Positions 1 through 6,857 of a stretch of DNA of 17,898 nt are shown in pieces. Source of the stretch: Candidatus Tectimicrobiota bacterium (GTDB taxonomy: Bacteria > JACPSX01). The notes under the pieces were generated by a model that saw only the letters and a program-made list of their open reading frames with translations, ran no database searches and was not told the DNA's origin. Position 1 is the first letter of the stretch. Each line of letters opens with the position of its first letter. The position numbers were made by a program, and so were the translations under genes. The stretch lies in the NCBI GenBank assembly GCA_016193065.1, contig JACPSX010000160.1, positions 1-17,898 of the forward strand. Direction: 5' to 3'.

Positions 1-86
1 AGATCCTGATAGCCGATTTCCAGCGCCTCAAGGCAGGTCCTCATATCCAGGAGCTTTTCGACTTCCTCATTGTTGATCAACAGCAT
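1..86 (-). CDS. Ornithine cyclodeaminase / mu-crystallin family protein, N-terminus only
   Basis: The minus strand encodes 28 codons beginning MLLINNEEVEKLLDM before leaving the window. This opening, a short hydrophobic strand followed by an acidic 'xEEVxxLLDM' helix and 'CLEALE', is typical of ornithine cyclodeaminase/mu-crystallin family proteins, which are NAD(P)-dependent imine reductases or amino-acid cyclodeaminases. The ATG (84-86) is preceded on its own strand by a clear GGAGGA ribosome binding site about 6 bases upstream. A promoter-like pair lies further upstream at 170-199. The gene is divergent from the ThDP enzyme at 650, with about 560 bases between them. Only the first 28 residues are visible, so substrate and even subfamily cannot be decided. 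Confidence 0.7.
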   Translation of the reverse strand, partial: MLLINNEEVEKLLDMRTCLEALEIGYQD

Positions 87-169
87 CAGTTGTCCTCCAC
101 TGACAGGCAGCACGGTTTTAGAGGAACACGGCATGGGGACTCAGCCTTGTCTTGTAAGGTCTCGGTGCT

Positions 170-199
170 ATTCTAGGCTCCCCAGAAACTCCCTGTCAG
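170..199 (-). promoter_or_regulatory. Candidate sigma70-type promoter for the cyclodeaminase-like gene
   Basis: Read on the minus strand, CTGACA (194-199) is followed after 18 bases by TAGAAT (170-175). Each hexamer is one base from consensus. Transcription would start near 163 and give a leader of about 75 bases before the ATG at 86. Confidence 0.5.
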
Positions 200-317
200 C
201 AAAAATCTGCGCACTTGGATCTTCCTGGCGAGTTGCGCTCATCTCCCTCGATTCCCCGCGGAAACGTCTCGCCGCAAGCCGTTCGCCTGCGGGGCAACTC
301 CCTCGGAGACAGAGCAC

Positions 318-528
318 AAAGGGGACTGACCTTCTCGCCCTGAGCGAAACTGCCGGGAGCAGCGGGGACCCACCGGGAGCGGCCAGGGATGGGAAACCGC
401 GCAGCCTAACCTCGCTTGCAGATAGCCGAATCATTACCGTGGCGGTAGCGGAGGGGTCCCACCCTGGGCGCCCCGAGAAGGGTCGCTGCGGGGGGCGTGA
501 AGCGAGGGGCGGGAGGCAGTCCCCTTTT
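318..528. repeat. Degenerate MITE/REP-like element bounded by an 11-bp inverted repeat
   Basis: AAAGGGGACTG at 318-328 is matched in perfect inverted orientation by CAGTCCCCTTT at 517-527, with one further T. A weaker internal pair (CCTTCTCG at 330-337 against CGAGAAGG at 474-481) is nested inside. The interior is GC-rich and I see no convincing gene in it. The longer reading frames running through here have no ribosome binding site and no recognisable protein. The rest of 87-649 holds only the two divergent promoters and the dyad at 552. A small non-autonomous element or a remnant of one fits, but no target-site duplication is clear. Confidence 0.35.
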
Positions 529-551
529 CCACGGAGCCGCAAAAACTGGTG

Positions 552-569
552 GGCAAGTCCTCGCTTGCC
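552..569. promoter_or_regulatory. Candidate operator dyad abutting a -35 box
   Basis: GGCAAG (552-557), six bases, then CTTGCC (564-569) form a perfect 6+6 dyad. It ends exactly where the proposed -35 hexamer TTGACT (570-575) begins. A second, overlapping inverted pair CAAGTC (554-559) / GACTTG (572-577) spans the -35. The position suits an activator or repressor site for the ThDP-enzyme operon. No regulator gene is present in the window. Confidence 0.4.
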
Positions 570-599
570 TTGACTTGGGAATCGGCCCTGTGGTACCGT
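570..599 (+). promoter_or_regulatory. Candidate promoter for the ThDP enzyme / binding-protein operon
   Basis: TTGACT (570-575) is separated by 18 bases from TACCGT (594-599). The -35 is strong and the -10 is weak, keeping only T1, A2 and T6. Start of transcription would be near 606, leaving about 44 bases before the ATG at 650, which has an AGGAGGT site at 636-642. Confidence 0.4.
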
Positions 600-649
600 C
601 TCCCGACAATCCGAAAAGGCAAAGTACCTGGAGAAGGAGGTGTGGGTCG

Positions 650-2302
650 ATGCCCTCCGGCGCACAACTGTTTGTCGAATGTCTCAAAGCCCTCGGCGTG
701 ACTCACGTCTTCAGTCTCCCCGGAACGGGGATCATGATTCTGCTGGAAGCCCTGGAGCATGCCCCGGAGATCCGCTGCATCACGGTCCGGCACGAGCAAC
801 TCGCATCTCACATGGCGGATGGATACGCGCGGACCAGTGGAAAACCGGGCGTCGTCCTGGCTTCCCGCGGTCCCGGGGCCGCCAATACGCTGGTAGGGCT
901 AACCTGCGCGTATCCCGCCTGCTCTCCGGTGGTGGTCATTGCAGGCCAGACTCCAACCCGGTGGCTCGGTCGGGAAGCTTTTGAAGAGTTTGACCTGGTC
1001 GCCATGTTCCGTCCCGTCACCAAACACGCTTTCCAAGCCCAAAGGGCCTCTACATTCCCTGAAGTGTTGCGCCGGGCGTTTTGGGAGGCATCCAGTGGCC
1101 GGCCGGGGCCAACTTTCTTGAGCGTCCCTTCCGACCTCTTCCAGGAGGAAGTCGAAGCATCCATTTCACCCGTTCCTCTCTCGATCCCGCCGCGGCTGCG
1201 ACCGGATCCCGGCCCGATTACCCGGGCGCTGGACCTTCTCTTGGAGGCGCGCTTTCCGGTCATGCTCCTGGGGGGTGGCGTGAACATTTCCGGAGCGGCA
1301 TCCGAAGCGGTGACCCTGGCCGAGCGCCTGGGCCTGGCCGTCGTGCCCAGCAGCGAACCGGACGTTTTCCCCACCCACCACCCTCTCTTCGTCAACGATC
1401 GCCAGGTGGTCAAGGAAGCGGACGTGGTCCTGGCCGTCGGTTGCCGGTTTTCCGAATTAGGAACTTTCGGCTGGACCCTGCTGCCCGGCAACGCGCGCTT
1501 GATCCACATCGACATCGATCCCTTCCAGATCGATAAAGTATACACGGCGGAAGTGGGAATCATCGCCGACGCGAAAGCCGCCTTGACGGATCTCCTGGAA
1601 GCCGTCTCCGCTGCCCGCCTCCAGGCCGCGGCGAGCCAACGCATCGAGGAACGCCGGAATCAGGTACGAATGCGTCACGAGGATTTCCAGCGCCGGCGCT
1701 GGCCCAAGGAGGGCTGGGACTCCGGGCCGATCACCCCCTGGCGATTTCTCCGTGATCTGCAGGAAGTCTTACCCGGCGATGCCCTGATTGCTTCCAATGC
1801 CGCCACACTGGGACATTGGCTCAACCGCTGTTATGATTTCGGGACGCCGGGAACCCTCCTGTACTCCGTGGGAGGGGCCACGGGCTTCGGCCTCCCGGCC
1901 GCCGCCGGCGCAAAGCTCGCCCTCCCGGAGCGCACGGTGGTATGCCTGTGCGGAGACGGGGCGTTCACCATGGTGGAGGGGACGCTGAGCACGCTGGTCC
2001 ACGACCGGATTCCGCTTTTCACGATGGTGTGGAACAACTCGGCCTTTCTCCAAACCGCGCTCCACGTTCCGACCGTCTCCGGAAACTACCTCAAGAACCC
2101 CGACTTCGTCACCATCGCCCGGGCCTATGGGATTTCCGGCAGGCGGGTGGAGCACCCCGGACAGATCAAGGAGGCCCTTGTCTGGGGACTGAAGGAAACC
2201 CGGGAGGGCCGTCCGAGCGTCGTGGAGGTGATCGCAACCAGCGACCTGAACGAGGCGACTCCCGCCCGCTACTTCCGGCTGGGACGAGGCGGCGGCAATT
2301 AG
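650..2302 (+). CDS. Thiamine-diphosphate-binding enzyme, acetolactate synthase-like
   Basis: A 550-residue protein of the acetolactate synthase / benzoylformate decarboxylase superfamily of ThDP enzymes. Glu49 in VRHEQLASHMADGYAR matches the catalytic Glu that activates the cofactor. GPGAANTLVGL follows, then a central domain, then the ThDP/Mg binding motif GDG (435-437) with NN at 462-463, the expected spacing. The full length matches the family. The start is placed at 650, not at an upstream ATG (497), because AGGAGGT lies 7 bases before it and the homology begins there; the upstream 51 codons look like intergenic sequence. It is followed after 34 bases by an NMT1-like binding protein, so the real substrate may be a 2-keto acid linked to an imported compound. 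Branched-chain amino acid synthesis is less likely because no small subunit is adjacent. Confidence 0.85.
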   Translation: MPSGAQLFVECLKALGVTHVFSLPGTGIMILLEALEHAPEIRCITVRHEQLASHMADGYARTSGKPGVVLASRGPGAANTLVGLTCAYPACSPVVVIAGQTPTRWLGREAFEEFDLVAMFRPVTKHAFQAQRASTFPEVLRRAFWEASSGRPGPTFLSVPSDLFQEEVEASISPVPLSIPPRLRPDPGPITRALDLLLEARFPVMLLGGGVNISGAASEAVTLAERLGLAVVPSSEPDVFPTHHPLFVNDRQVVKEADVVLAVGCRFSELGTFGWTLLPGNARLIHIDIDPFQIDKVYTAEVGIIADAKAALTDLLEAVSAARLQAAASQRIEERRNQVRMRHEDFQRRRWPKEGWDSGPITPWRFLRDLQEVLPGDALIASNAATLGHWLNRCYDFGTPGTLLYSVGGATGFGLPAAAGAKLALPERTVVCLCGDGAFTMVEGTLSTLVHDRIPLFTMVWNNSAFLQTALHVPTVSGNYLKNPDFVTIARAYGISGRRVEHPGQIKEALVWGLKETREGRPSVVEVIATSDLNEATPARYFRLGRGGGN

Positions 2303-2336
2303 CCGAGGGAAACGGACACCTGAAGGAGAGGGCATT

Positions 2337-3302
2337 ATGCGCGGCATTTCAACTCTGACCTTGCTTCTGTTTCTAAGCGGATCACTGCTGGCGTCACCAG
2401 ACCCCGCTTCCGCCCAGAGCTCGCTCATCAAGACCCGCCTGGCCATTCCCGTAACCGGCTTGAGCCAGCTCCCCATCTTCGTCGCCAGGGACAAGAAGAC
2501 CTTTCAGGGCGAAGGGCTGGACGTGGAGATCATCGAGATGAGAGCGGCTTTGGCCATTCCCGCCCTCACCGGCAGCCAGATCGACTTCACCACGACGGCC
2601 GAGACCACAATCCGCCGGGCCGTTTCCGGACTGCCCCTGAAGGCTCTGGGCTTCATCGCGATCCGGCCCGCCCTGGTGCTCATGTCCAGGCCGGGGATCA
2701 ATTCCGTGGCGGATCTCAAAGGAGGAACGATCGCCGTGACCTCCCTGCGCGCCACCGTGGACTTTGTGGCCCGGGACGTGGCGCGCCATTTCGGCCTGAA
2801 CCCGGACAAGGACATCACCTCCATCGCCCTGGGCAGCGACGCGAACAAGCTCGCGGCCGTCAAGAGCGGCGCCGCGGACGCCGCCATCATTACCTTGCCG
2901 GGGGACACCCTCGGCGAAGAGATGGGCCTCAAGAAGCTTGCCGCCGCCTGGGACTATGTGGAGGGCCTGCAGTCCGGGTTGGCCACTTCGGACAAGGTGA
3001 TCAAAGAAGAGCGGGACAAGGTTGTGAGAATGACCCGTGCGTTCGTGAAGAGCCTCGCACTGGCGCGCCAGGATCGGGAAAACACCGTACCTCTCATCAT
3101 GAAGCTGTACAAATTAAACCGCAAAGTAGCCGAGAGCAGCCTGGACCAGATGATCAAGACCTTCAGCCCCGATGGGGAAGCCCCGGAGCACCTCGTGCGC
3201 AAACTGATCGAGGAGGTAAGGCAAGAACAAAAAATGGAGAAGGAAGTGCCTCTCTCCCAGGTCGTGGACTTCTCGTTCGTCCGCCAGGCGCGCGGTCAAT
3301 AA
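2337..3302 (+). CDS. ABC transporter substrate-binding protein, NMT1/THI5-like
   Basis: A 321-residue exported binding protein. It starts with a signal peptide (hydrophobic residues 6-18, likely cleavage after ASA near residue 26). The mature part has the NMT1/THI5/SsuA-like two-lobe pattern: 'LPIFVARDKKTFQGEGLDVEI', a SQIDFTT segment, 'NSVADLKGGTIAVT' and 'HFGLNPDKDIT'. AAGGAGA sits about 7 bases before the ATG. This family captures small nitrogen-, sulfur- or pyrimidine-type compounds in the periplasm for an ABC permease, but no permease or ATPase gene is in the window. It lies between the ThDP enzyme (34-base gap) and DUF488 (4-base gap), so it is probably co-transcribed with both. The ligand cannot be predicted. 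Confidence 0.85.
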   Translation: MRGISTLTLLLFLSGSLLASPDPASAQSSLIKTRLAIPVTGLSQLPIFVARDKKTFQGEGLDVEIIEMRAALAIPALTGSQIDFTTTAETTIRRAVSGLPLKALGFIAIRPALVLMSRPGINSVADLKGGTIAVTSLRATVDFVARDVARHFGLNPDKDITSIALGSDANKLAAVKSGAADAAIITLPGDTLGEEMGLKKLAAAWDYVEGLQSGLATSDKVIKEERDKVVRMTRAFVKSLALARQDRENTVPLIMKLYKLNRKVAESSLDQMIKTFSPDGEAPEHLVRKLIEEVRQEQKMEKEVPLSQVVDFSFVRQARGQ

Positions 3303-3306
3303 GAGT

Positions 3307-3846
3307 GTGGAGATCTTCACGGTAGGGCACTCCACCCGGGAAATGGGTGAATTCCTGGAGCTGATGGAGGCCCACGGAATTGAGCTCGTGGTCGACGTGC
3401 GCACGGTCCCCCGGTCGCGCCACGTTCCCCAGTTTAATCGGGATTCCCTCGAGAAGGTCCTTCCGATGCATGGTGTCGCGTACCGCCATCTGGCCTTGCT
3501 GGGAGGGCTTCGCAAACCCCGGAAGGACTCGCCAAACCTGGGCTGGCGCAACGAGAGCTTCCGCGGCTTTGCCGACTACATGCAAGAGGACCACTTCTGG
3601 GATGGGATCGCCGAGCTGGAAGCGCTGGCCTGCGACCAGCGCGTAGCCATCATGTGCGCCGAGGCCGTGCCGTGGCGCTGCCACCGCTCATTGATCGCGG
3701 ACACTCTGCTGATTCACGGCATCGTGGTGCGCCACATCTTCTCCAAGACCAAGGTCGAGACGCACGCGATGACTCCTTTTGCCGTCGTCCAGGAAGGTCG
3801 CATCCTGTACCCGCCCGGCGGTCCTCAAAGTGCAGGTAACTTTTGA
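3307..3846 (+). CDS. DUF488 family protein
   Basis: A 179-residue DUF488 protein. The hallmark features are present: N-terminal 'EIFTVGHSTREMGEFLELM', the 'VVDVRTVPRSRHVPQFN' block (Asp30, Arg32, Pro35, Ser37), and the C-terminal cluster IMCAEAVPWRCHRSLIAD with Cys117, Glu119, Cys125, His126 and Arg127. The biochemical role of DUF488 is not established; the conserved Cys/His set suggests metal binding or a redox role. The start is a GTG at 3307, four bases after the preceding stop, with only a weak ribosome site, so expression probably depends on coupling to the upstream gene. Its stop codon overlaps the -35 of the next promoter. Its link to the neighbouring binding proteins is unexplained. 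Confidence 0.85.
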   Translation: MEIFTVGHSTREMGEFLELMEAHGIELVVDVRTVPRSRHVPQFNRDSLEKVLPMHGVAYRHLALLGGLRKPRKDSPNLGWRNESFRGFADYMQEDHFWDGIAELEALACDQRVAIMCAEAVPWRCHRSLIADTLLIHGIVVRHIFSKTKVETHAMTPFAVVQEGRILYPPGGPQSAGNF

Positions 3847-3871
3847 CAGGGGCCTGGGGATCTGCTAGGTT
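3843..3871 (+). promoter_or_regulatory. Candidate sigma70-type promoter for the second binding protein
   Basis: TTGACA (3843-3848), 17 bases, TAGGTT (3866-3871). The -35 is perfect and the -10 keeps T1, A2 and T6. The predicted start near 3878 leaves a leader of about 114 bases before the ATG at 3992. This would let the gene be expressed apart from the upstream operon. Confidence 0.5.
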
Positions 3872-3991
3872 TTGATCCATCTCCAAGCCATCGGCGATGC
3901 CATGTGACTTTCAGAGGTAAGCGGACCCGCATATCTTCAAGACCGCACAGGTCGGGCGTCCCGAAGGATGCCGGACTTAGAGGAGAGGAAA

Positions 3992-4984
3992 ATGAAAAAG
4001 TCGATCTGGTTGCAGAGCTTCATCCTGGTGTTGCTCCTCGCAGCGCCGGCTGCCGCCCAGGAAAAGATCAACCTGGCCTATATTTCCCCGGCCGCGGAGG
4101 CCAACGCGGCTTTCTGGATCGGCAAGGAAGCGGGTCTCTACAAGAAGCACGGCCTGGATGTGAACCTGATCTTCATCGACGGCTCCCCCAGAAGTATTCA
4201 GGCCCTGCTGGCTGGGGAACTGCAGATCATCCACACCACGGGAGTCGCCGAGGCGAACGCCAAGCTGAGCGGAGGCGACGTGGTCCTCTTCATGGGGCTC
4301 AGCGTGGTCCTGCCCTACTATCTGGTCACCAGCCCCGATGTTCAGAAGGTCCAAGACCTCAAAGGGAAAGTGGGTGCGAATCACATTCCGGCCACTTCCG
4401 CCGACCTTGCCACGCGCATGGGATTGCGAAGTCTGGGACTTGACCCCGACAAGGACGTGATCCTGAGGTCCGTCGGCGGCACCAACCTGCGGATGGCAGC
4501 CCTCAGGCAAGGGATTGCCCAGTTCACCCTCGTTTCAGAGGGGGACAAAGTGGCAAGCGAGAAGGCTGGATTCAAGGTGCTCGTCGACTTCGCTCAAAAA
4601 GGAATTCCCTTCCAGCACACCGCTGTCGCCTCCAGCTCAAAATTTCTCAAGGAAAAGAGAGAGACAGCGATGCGATTCGCCCGGGGCATCGTGGAGTCCA
4701 TTTACTTTTTCAAGACCCGGAAACCCGAGACCATTTCGATCATCAAAAAGTATACCCGGACTGACAACATGGAGGCCCTGGAAGCTGCCTACCTCTGGCA
4801 GAAACAGTATCTTCCGGAAGTCCCCTACCCTTCCATCGACGGCATGAAGCTCATTCTTGCCGAGGTGGCCCGCAAACGTCCGGAGGCAGCCAAGGCGGAG
4901 GTCTCCCAGTTCGTGGACATGAGCATCGTGAAGAGCCTGGAAGACTCCGGCTTCATCAAGGAGATCTTTCACCGGCCGAACTAG
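3992..4984 (+). CDS. ABC transporter substrate-binding protein, NMT1-like (second copy)
   Basis: A 330-residue exported protein beginning MKKSIWLQSFILVLLLAAP, a textbook signal peptide cleaved after about residue 22 (PAAA-QEK). The mature chain shows the TAXI/NMT1-type pattern: 'AAFWIGKEAGLYKKHGLDV', 'GELQIIHTTGVAEA', 'VQDLKGKVGAN' and 'GLRSLGLDPDKDVIL'. An in-frame ATG 24 bases upstream (3968) is rejected because AGGAGAGG lies just before 3992 and the signal peptide starts there. It is only distantly similar to the 2337 protein, so it is a paralogue and not a recent duplication. No permease is adjacent, so it is an orphan receptor. It converges on the minus-strand gene at 5088. Confidence 0.85.
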   Translation: MKKSIWLQSFILVLLLAAPAAAQEKINLAYISPAAEANAAFWIGKEAGLYKKHGLDVNLIFIDGSPRSIQALLAGELQIIHTTGVAEANAKLSGGDVVLFMGLSVVLPYYLVTSPDVQKVQDLKGKVGANHIPATSADLATRMGLRSLGLDPDKDVILRSVGGTNLRMAALRQGIAQFTLVSEGDKVASEKAGFKVLVDFAQKGIPFQHTAVASSSKFLKEKRETAMRFARGIVESIYFFKTRKPETISIIKKYTRTDNMEALEAAYLWQKQYLPEVPYPSIDGMKLILAEVARKRPEAAKAEVSQFVDMSIVKSLEDSGFIKEIFHRPN

Positions 4985-5002
4985 TGCCGGGCCAAAGGGC
5001 TG

Positions 5003-5084
5003 AGAGCTAAGTGCTAAGGGCCAGAAAAAGCGAAGAGCGAAGGAGTCTCCGGCTCTGGGCTCTAGGCACTAAGCACTCAGCTCT
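5003..5084. repeat. Imperfect inverted repeat between convergent genes; possible bidirectional terminator
   Basis: The arm 5003-5022 pairs with 5065-5084 over 20 bases with three mismatches, around a 42-base loop. Both arms are built from repeating words such as AGTGCTAAG and TAAGCACT, a type of low-complexity intergenic word repeat. It fills the 100-base gap between two convergent genes, so a shared terminator is plausible, although neither side has a strong T-tract. Confidence 0.45.
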
Positions 5085-5087
5085 TCT

Positions 5088-6158
5088 TCATTGACCTTTC
5101 AGGATTTGCCCAATCTCCCGCTCCGTCTGGGCGCCCTTTTCGGAAAGCATGAAATCCAGCAAACCCGGCACCTGCTGTACGGCATAAACCTTGAGCCCAA
5201 GCTTGCGGTCCGCTTGGTCAATATCGTGCTCAAAGTTGCCTGGATAAAACACGCTGCCCGCGCCGGCTTCCTCGATCATATATTTATCTCCTTCCGGGCT
5301 CGCCAGGAAGACGGCTAAGAGCTTTGCGGCGTTCGGGCGCCGAGCCCCTTTCGCAACATAAACAGCATGAACTGTAGACAAGGAAATATCGGGAGAGACC
5401 CACTGAGCAGGCACTCCCTTCTTTTTTGCCTCCCAATAAAAGCTGCTGGCAGTAAGAAGAATCGGATACTCGCCAGCCATATAGCGGGTTAAGCCGGTCG
5501 CGTAAGTGTCCACCACGGGATCGTTTTTCATAATCTCCCGCAACGTGGACAGGGTCTTATCGATGCCCAGGACATAGGCAAAATTAAGGTAAATGGTTGT
5601 ATAGGGATGAATGGCAATCTTCCCTCGCCACTTCGGATTGGCCAGATCCTTTAGAGACTTGGGAGCCTCCTGAGCGGAGATGACATTGGGATTGTAAACG
5701 AACCCGTAGTGGTTTGTGTGCTCGGAAAGGGCATTCCCATCAAACTGGATTACCTGAGGTGGAGTCCCCTCGGCGAGGAGCGGTTTCCAATCCACCTTCT
5801 CCGTGATCCCGGCAGCGACGGCCCTGGCAAGGGTCGCATCGGAGAGAATCATGAGGTCAAACGTGGGTGCCGCCCCCGTCTTGTGCTCGGTGATGGCCTT
5901 AACAAGATGTTCGGGGTAGGATCTCACCGGTGTATAGTCGATTTGCAGATCCACCCCGTACTTTTCCGCCACACCTCGCCTGAGACGCTCGATCCCTTTG
6001 CCGTAAAGGCTAGCGTGTAGCATCACCGCAACTCGCCCTTCCCTTTTTGCTCCTTCGATAACCCGGGACAAGGCCGGGGAAGTTGCCCCGAATGCTTGTA
6101 CTCCTCCCCAAGACCACGCGAGAAGAATCACCCCTAAGAGAACCAATATCTTACGCAT
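5088..6158 (-). CDS. Extracellular solute-binding protein, Fe3+/spermidine-type ABC family
   Basis: A 356-residue exported protein with signal peptide MRKILVLLGVILLAWSW ending near AFGA. The mature part resembles the family 1/6/8 binding proteins used for ferric iron, thiamine or polyamines: 'VIEGAKREGRVAVMLHAS', 'TFDLMILSDATLARAVAAG', 'NHYGFVYNPNVIS', 'SLKDLANPKWRGKIAIHP' and 'AAKLLAVFLASPEGDKYMIE'. The frame stays open 55 codons further upstream, but the start is set at 6158 because AAGGAGGA stands 7 bases before that ATG and the signal peptide begins there. It stands alone on its strand, with no permease or ATPase, and its ligand is unknown. Confidence 0.85.
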   Translation of the reverse strand: MRKILVLLGVILLAWSWGGVQAFGATSPALSRVIEGAKREGRVAVMLHASLYGKGIERLRRGVAEKYGVDLQIDYTPVRSYPEHLVKAITEHKTGAAPTFDLMILSDATLARAVAAGITEKVDWKPLLAEGTPPQVIQFDGNALSEHTNHYGFVYNPNVISAQEAPKSLKDLANPKWRGKIAIHPYTTIYLNFAYVLGIDKTLSTLREIMKNDPVVDTYATGLTRYMAGEYPILLTASSFYWEAKKKGVPAQWVSPDISLSTVHAVYVAKGARRPNAAKLLAVFLASPEGDKYMIEEAGAGSVFYPGNFEHDIDQADRKLGLKVYAVQQVPGLLDFMLSEKGAQTEREIGQILKGQ

Positions 6159-6505
6159 CCTGAATCCTCCTTGACGGATAAGGATCTCAACGCTCCCGGT
6201 GTCAATTGGCCAGTGCGGAGGAGAGAGAGAAACACAAACTGTCACCCCATGTCCTTCCGCAGGAGCAAGGTTCACGCTTACGAAGGGATTCCTTCGTCGC
6301 ATTCCACCAATTACAAATTGCATGAGGAGATTCCATGCATCTTAAGAGATACCCGTCTCAAAGTCAAAGAGCATTTCCCGTTTGAGGGCGCAGAGGGAAG
6401 ATGAACCTGTGCAGAAGGCGTCCTTCCGCGATGAGGAATCCCGGCTCGACTTTTAAGGAAAGTGGATGTATTGCGACTTTCTTCAAGCCCGACTGAAGAA
6501 AATAT
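6159..6505. other. Non-coding stretch between the binding-protein gene and the island
   Basis: I find no supportable gene here. Two hairpins stand out. One is a perfect 7-bp stem with a GATT loop at 6280-6297 (ACGAAGG/CCTTCGT). The other is a perfect 8-bp stem with an 8-base loop at 6478-6501 (TTTCTTCA/TGAAGAAA), which ends just before the decayed gene at 6506. Neither is followed by a clear T-run. This stretch is the likely left edge of the inserted defence region. Confidence 0.4.
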
Positions 6506-6668
6506 ATGAAACCAGCTCCTTTCATTTGTTGGTCTCACTATCGGCGACGTGATTGGCTGATGGTTGGGCGCTCACATGGGGATAATGACTGCCTTCATCA
6601 TCAGTACAATTGGCGCCGCAGTCGGACTGTACATCGCCTTGCGGATTTACGGAGAATATATTGGGTAA
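6506..6668 (+). pseudogene. Decayed small glycine-rich membrane protein gene
   Basis: Read from 6513 in one frame the sequence gives QLLSFVGLTIGDVIG, a TGA stop (6558-6560), then WLGAHMGIMTAFIIS followed by TIGAAVGLYIALRIYGEYIG and a TAA (6666-6668). The two halves together look like one roughly 53-residue protein with two hydrophobic, glycine-zipper segments and a short charged tail, a style common among small uncharacterised bacterial membrane proteins. The only nearby ATG (6506) is one base out of frame; removing one A in ATGAAAC would restore MNQLLSF. The internal TGA is one transition from TGG (Trp). Two lesions in so short a gene argue for decay. An intact 30-residue ORF (6576-6668) remains but has no good ribosome site. 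Family assignment is from recall only. Confidence 0.5.
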
Positions 6669-6802
6669 CGTCCAAGCCATACAGATCGCAAGAATCAGAT
6701 GCGAAAATCCGTCCTTAGAGCATGATATAGAAGTGTAAGTATCTATTTTAATTTATCATCCATTTAAATTGAACCTTCAGTAGCTGTCCTCAAAAAAATA
6801 AA

Positions 6803-6831
6803 TTGACATATCATCTGATAAATCATATGAT
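6803..6831 (+). promoter_or_regulatory. Strong promoter of the hsdM operon
   Basis: TTGACA (6803-6808), exactly 17 bases, TATGAT (6826-6831). This is a perfect -35 and a 5/6 -10 with ideal spacing, in an AT-rich stretch unlike its surroundings. Transcription should start near 6838, giving a leader of about 20 bases that contains the GGGGAGG ribosome site (6844-6850) before the TTG start at 6858. Confidence 0.75.
6809..6831. promoter_or_regulatory. Candidate operator palindromes inside the hsdM promoter
   Basis: Two dyads fill the space from just after the -35 through the -10: TATCA-TC-TGATA (6809-6820) and the perfect palindrome ATCATATGAT (6822-6831). They share ATCAT/ATGAT half-sites, and another TATCATC occurs at 6754-6760. 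A protein bound here would block RNA polymerase. The first gene of the operon starts with an XRE-type DNA-binding domain, so autorepression is the obvious inference. Confidence 0.5.
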
Positions 6832-6857
6832 CCCTTGAAATTCGGGGAGGCCAGAAC

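Noticed and set aside
70-573. Open frames across the 87-649 intergenic region on both strands
   Set aside because: No ribosome sites, arginine/proline/serine-rich compositions typical of GC-rich non-coding DNA, and mutual overlap.
6175-6205. TTGACA (6200-6205, minus strand) with a -10-like TATCCG as promoter of the binding-protein gene at 6158
   Set aside because: Spacing is 19 bases and the predicted start would fall inside the ribosome binding site, so a functional message is unlikely.
6159-6323. Longer form of the minus-strand binding protein (55 extra residues)
   Set aside because: A strong ribosome site and a textbook signal peptide fix the start at 6158; the extension has no protein-like character.
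6558-6560. Recoded UGA (Trp or selenocysteine) in the small membrane protein gene
   Set aside because: HsdM, HsdR, DUF488, the hsdR remnant and transketolase all end with TGA as a normal stop, and the same small gene also needs a frameshift to gain a start. Decay is simpler.
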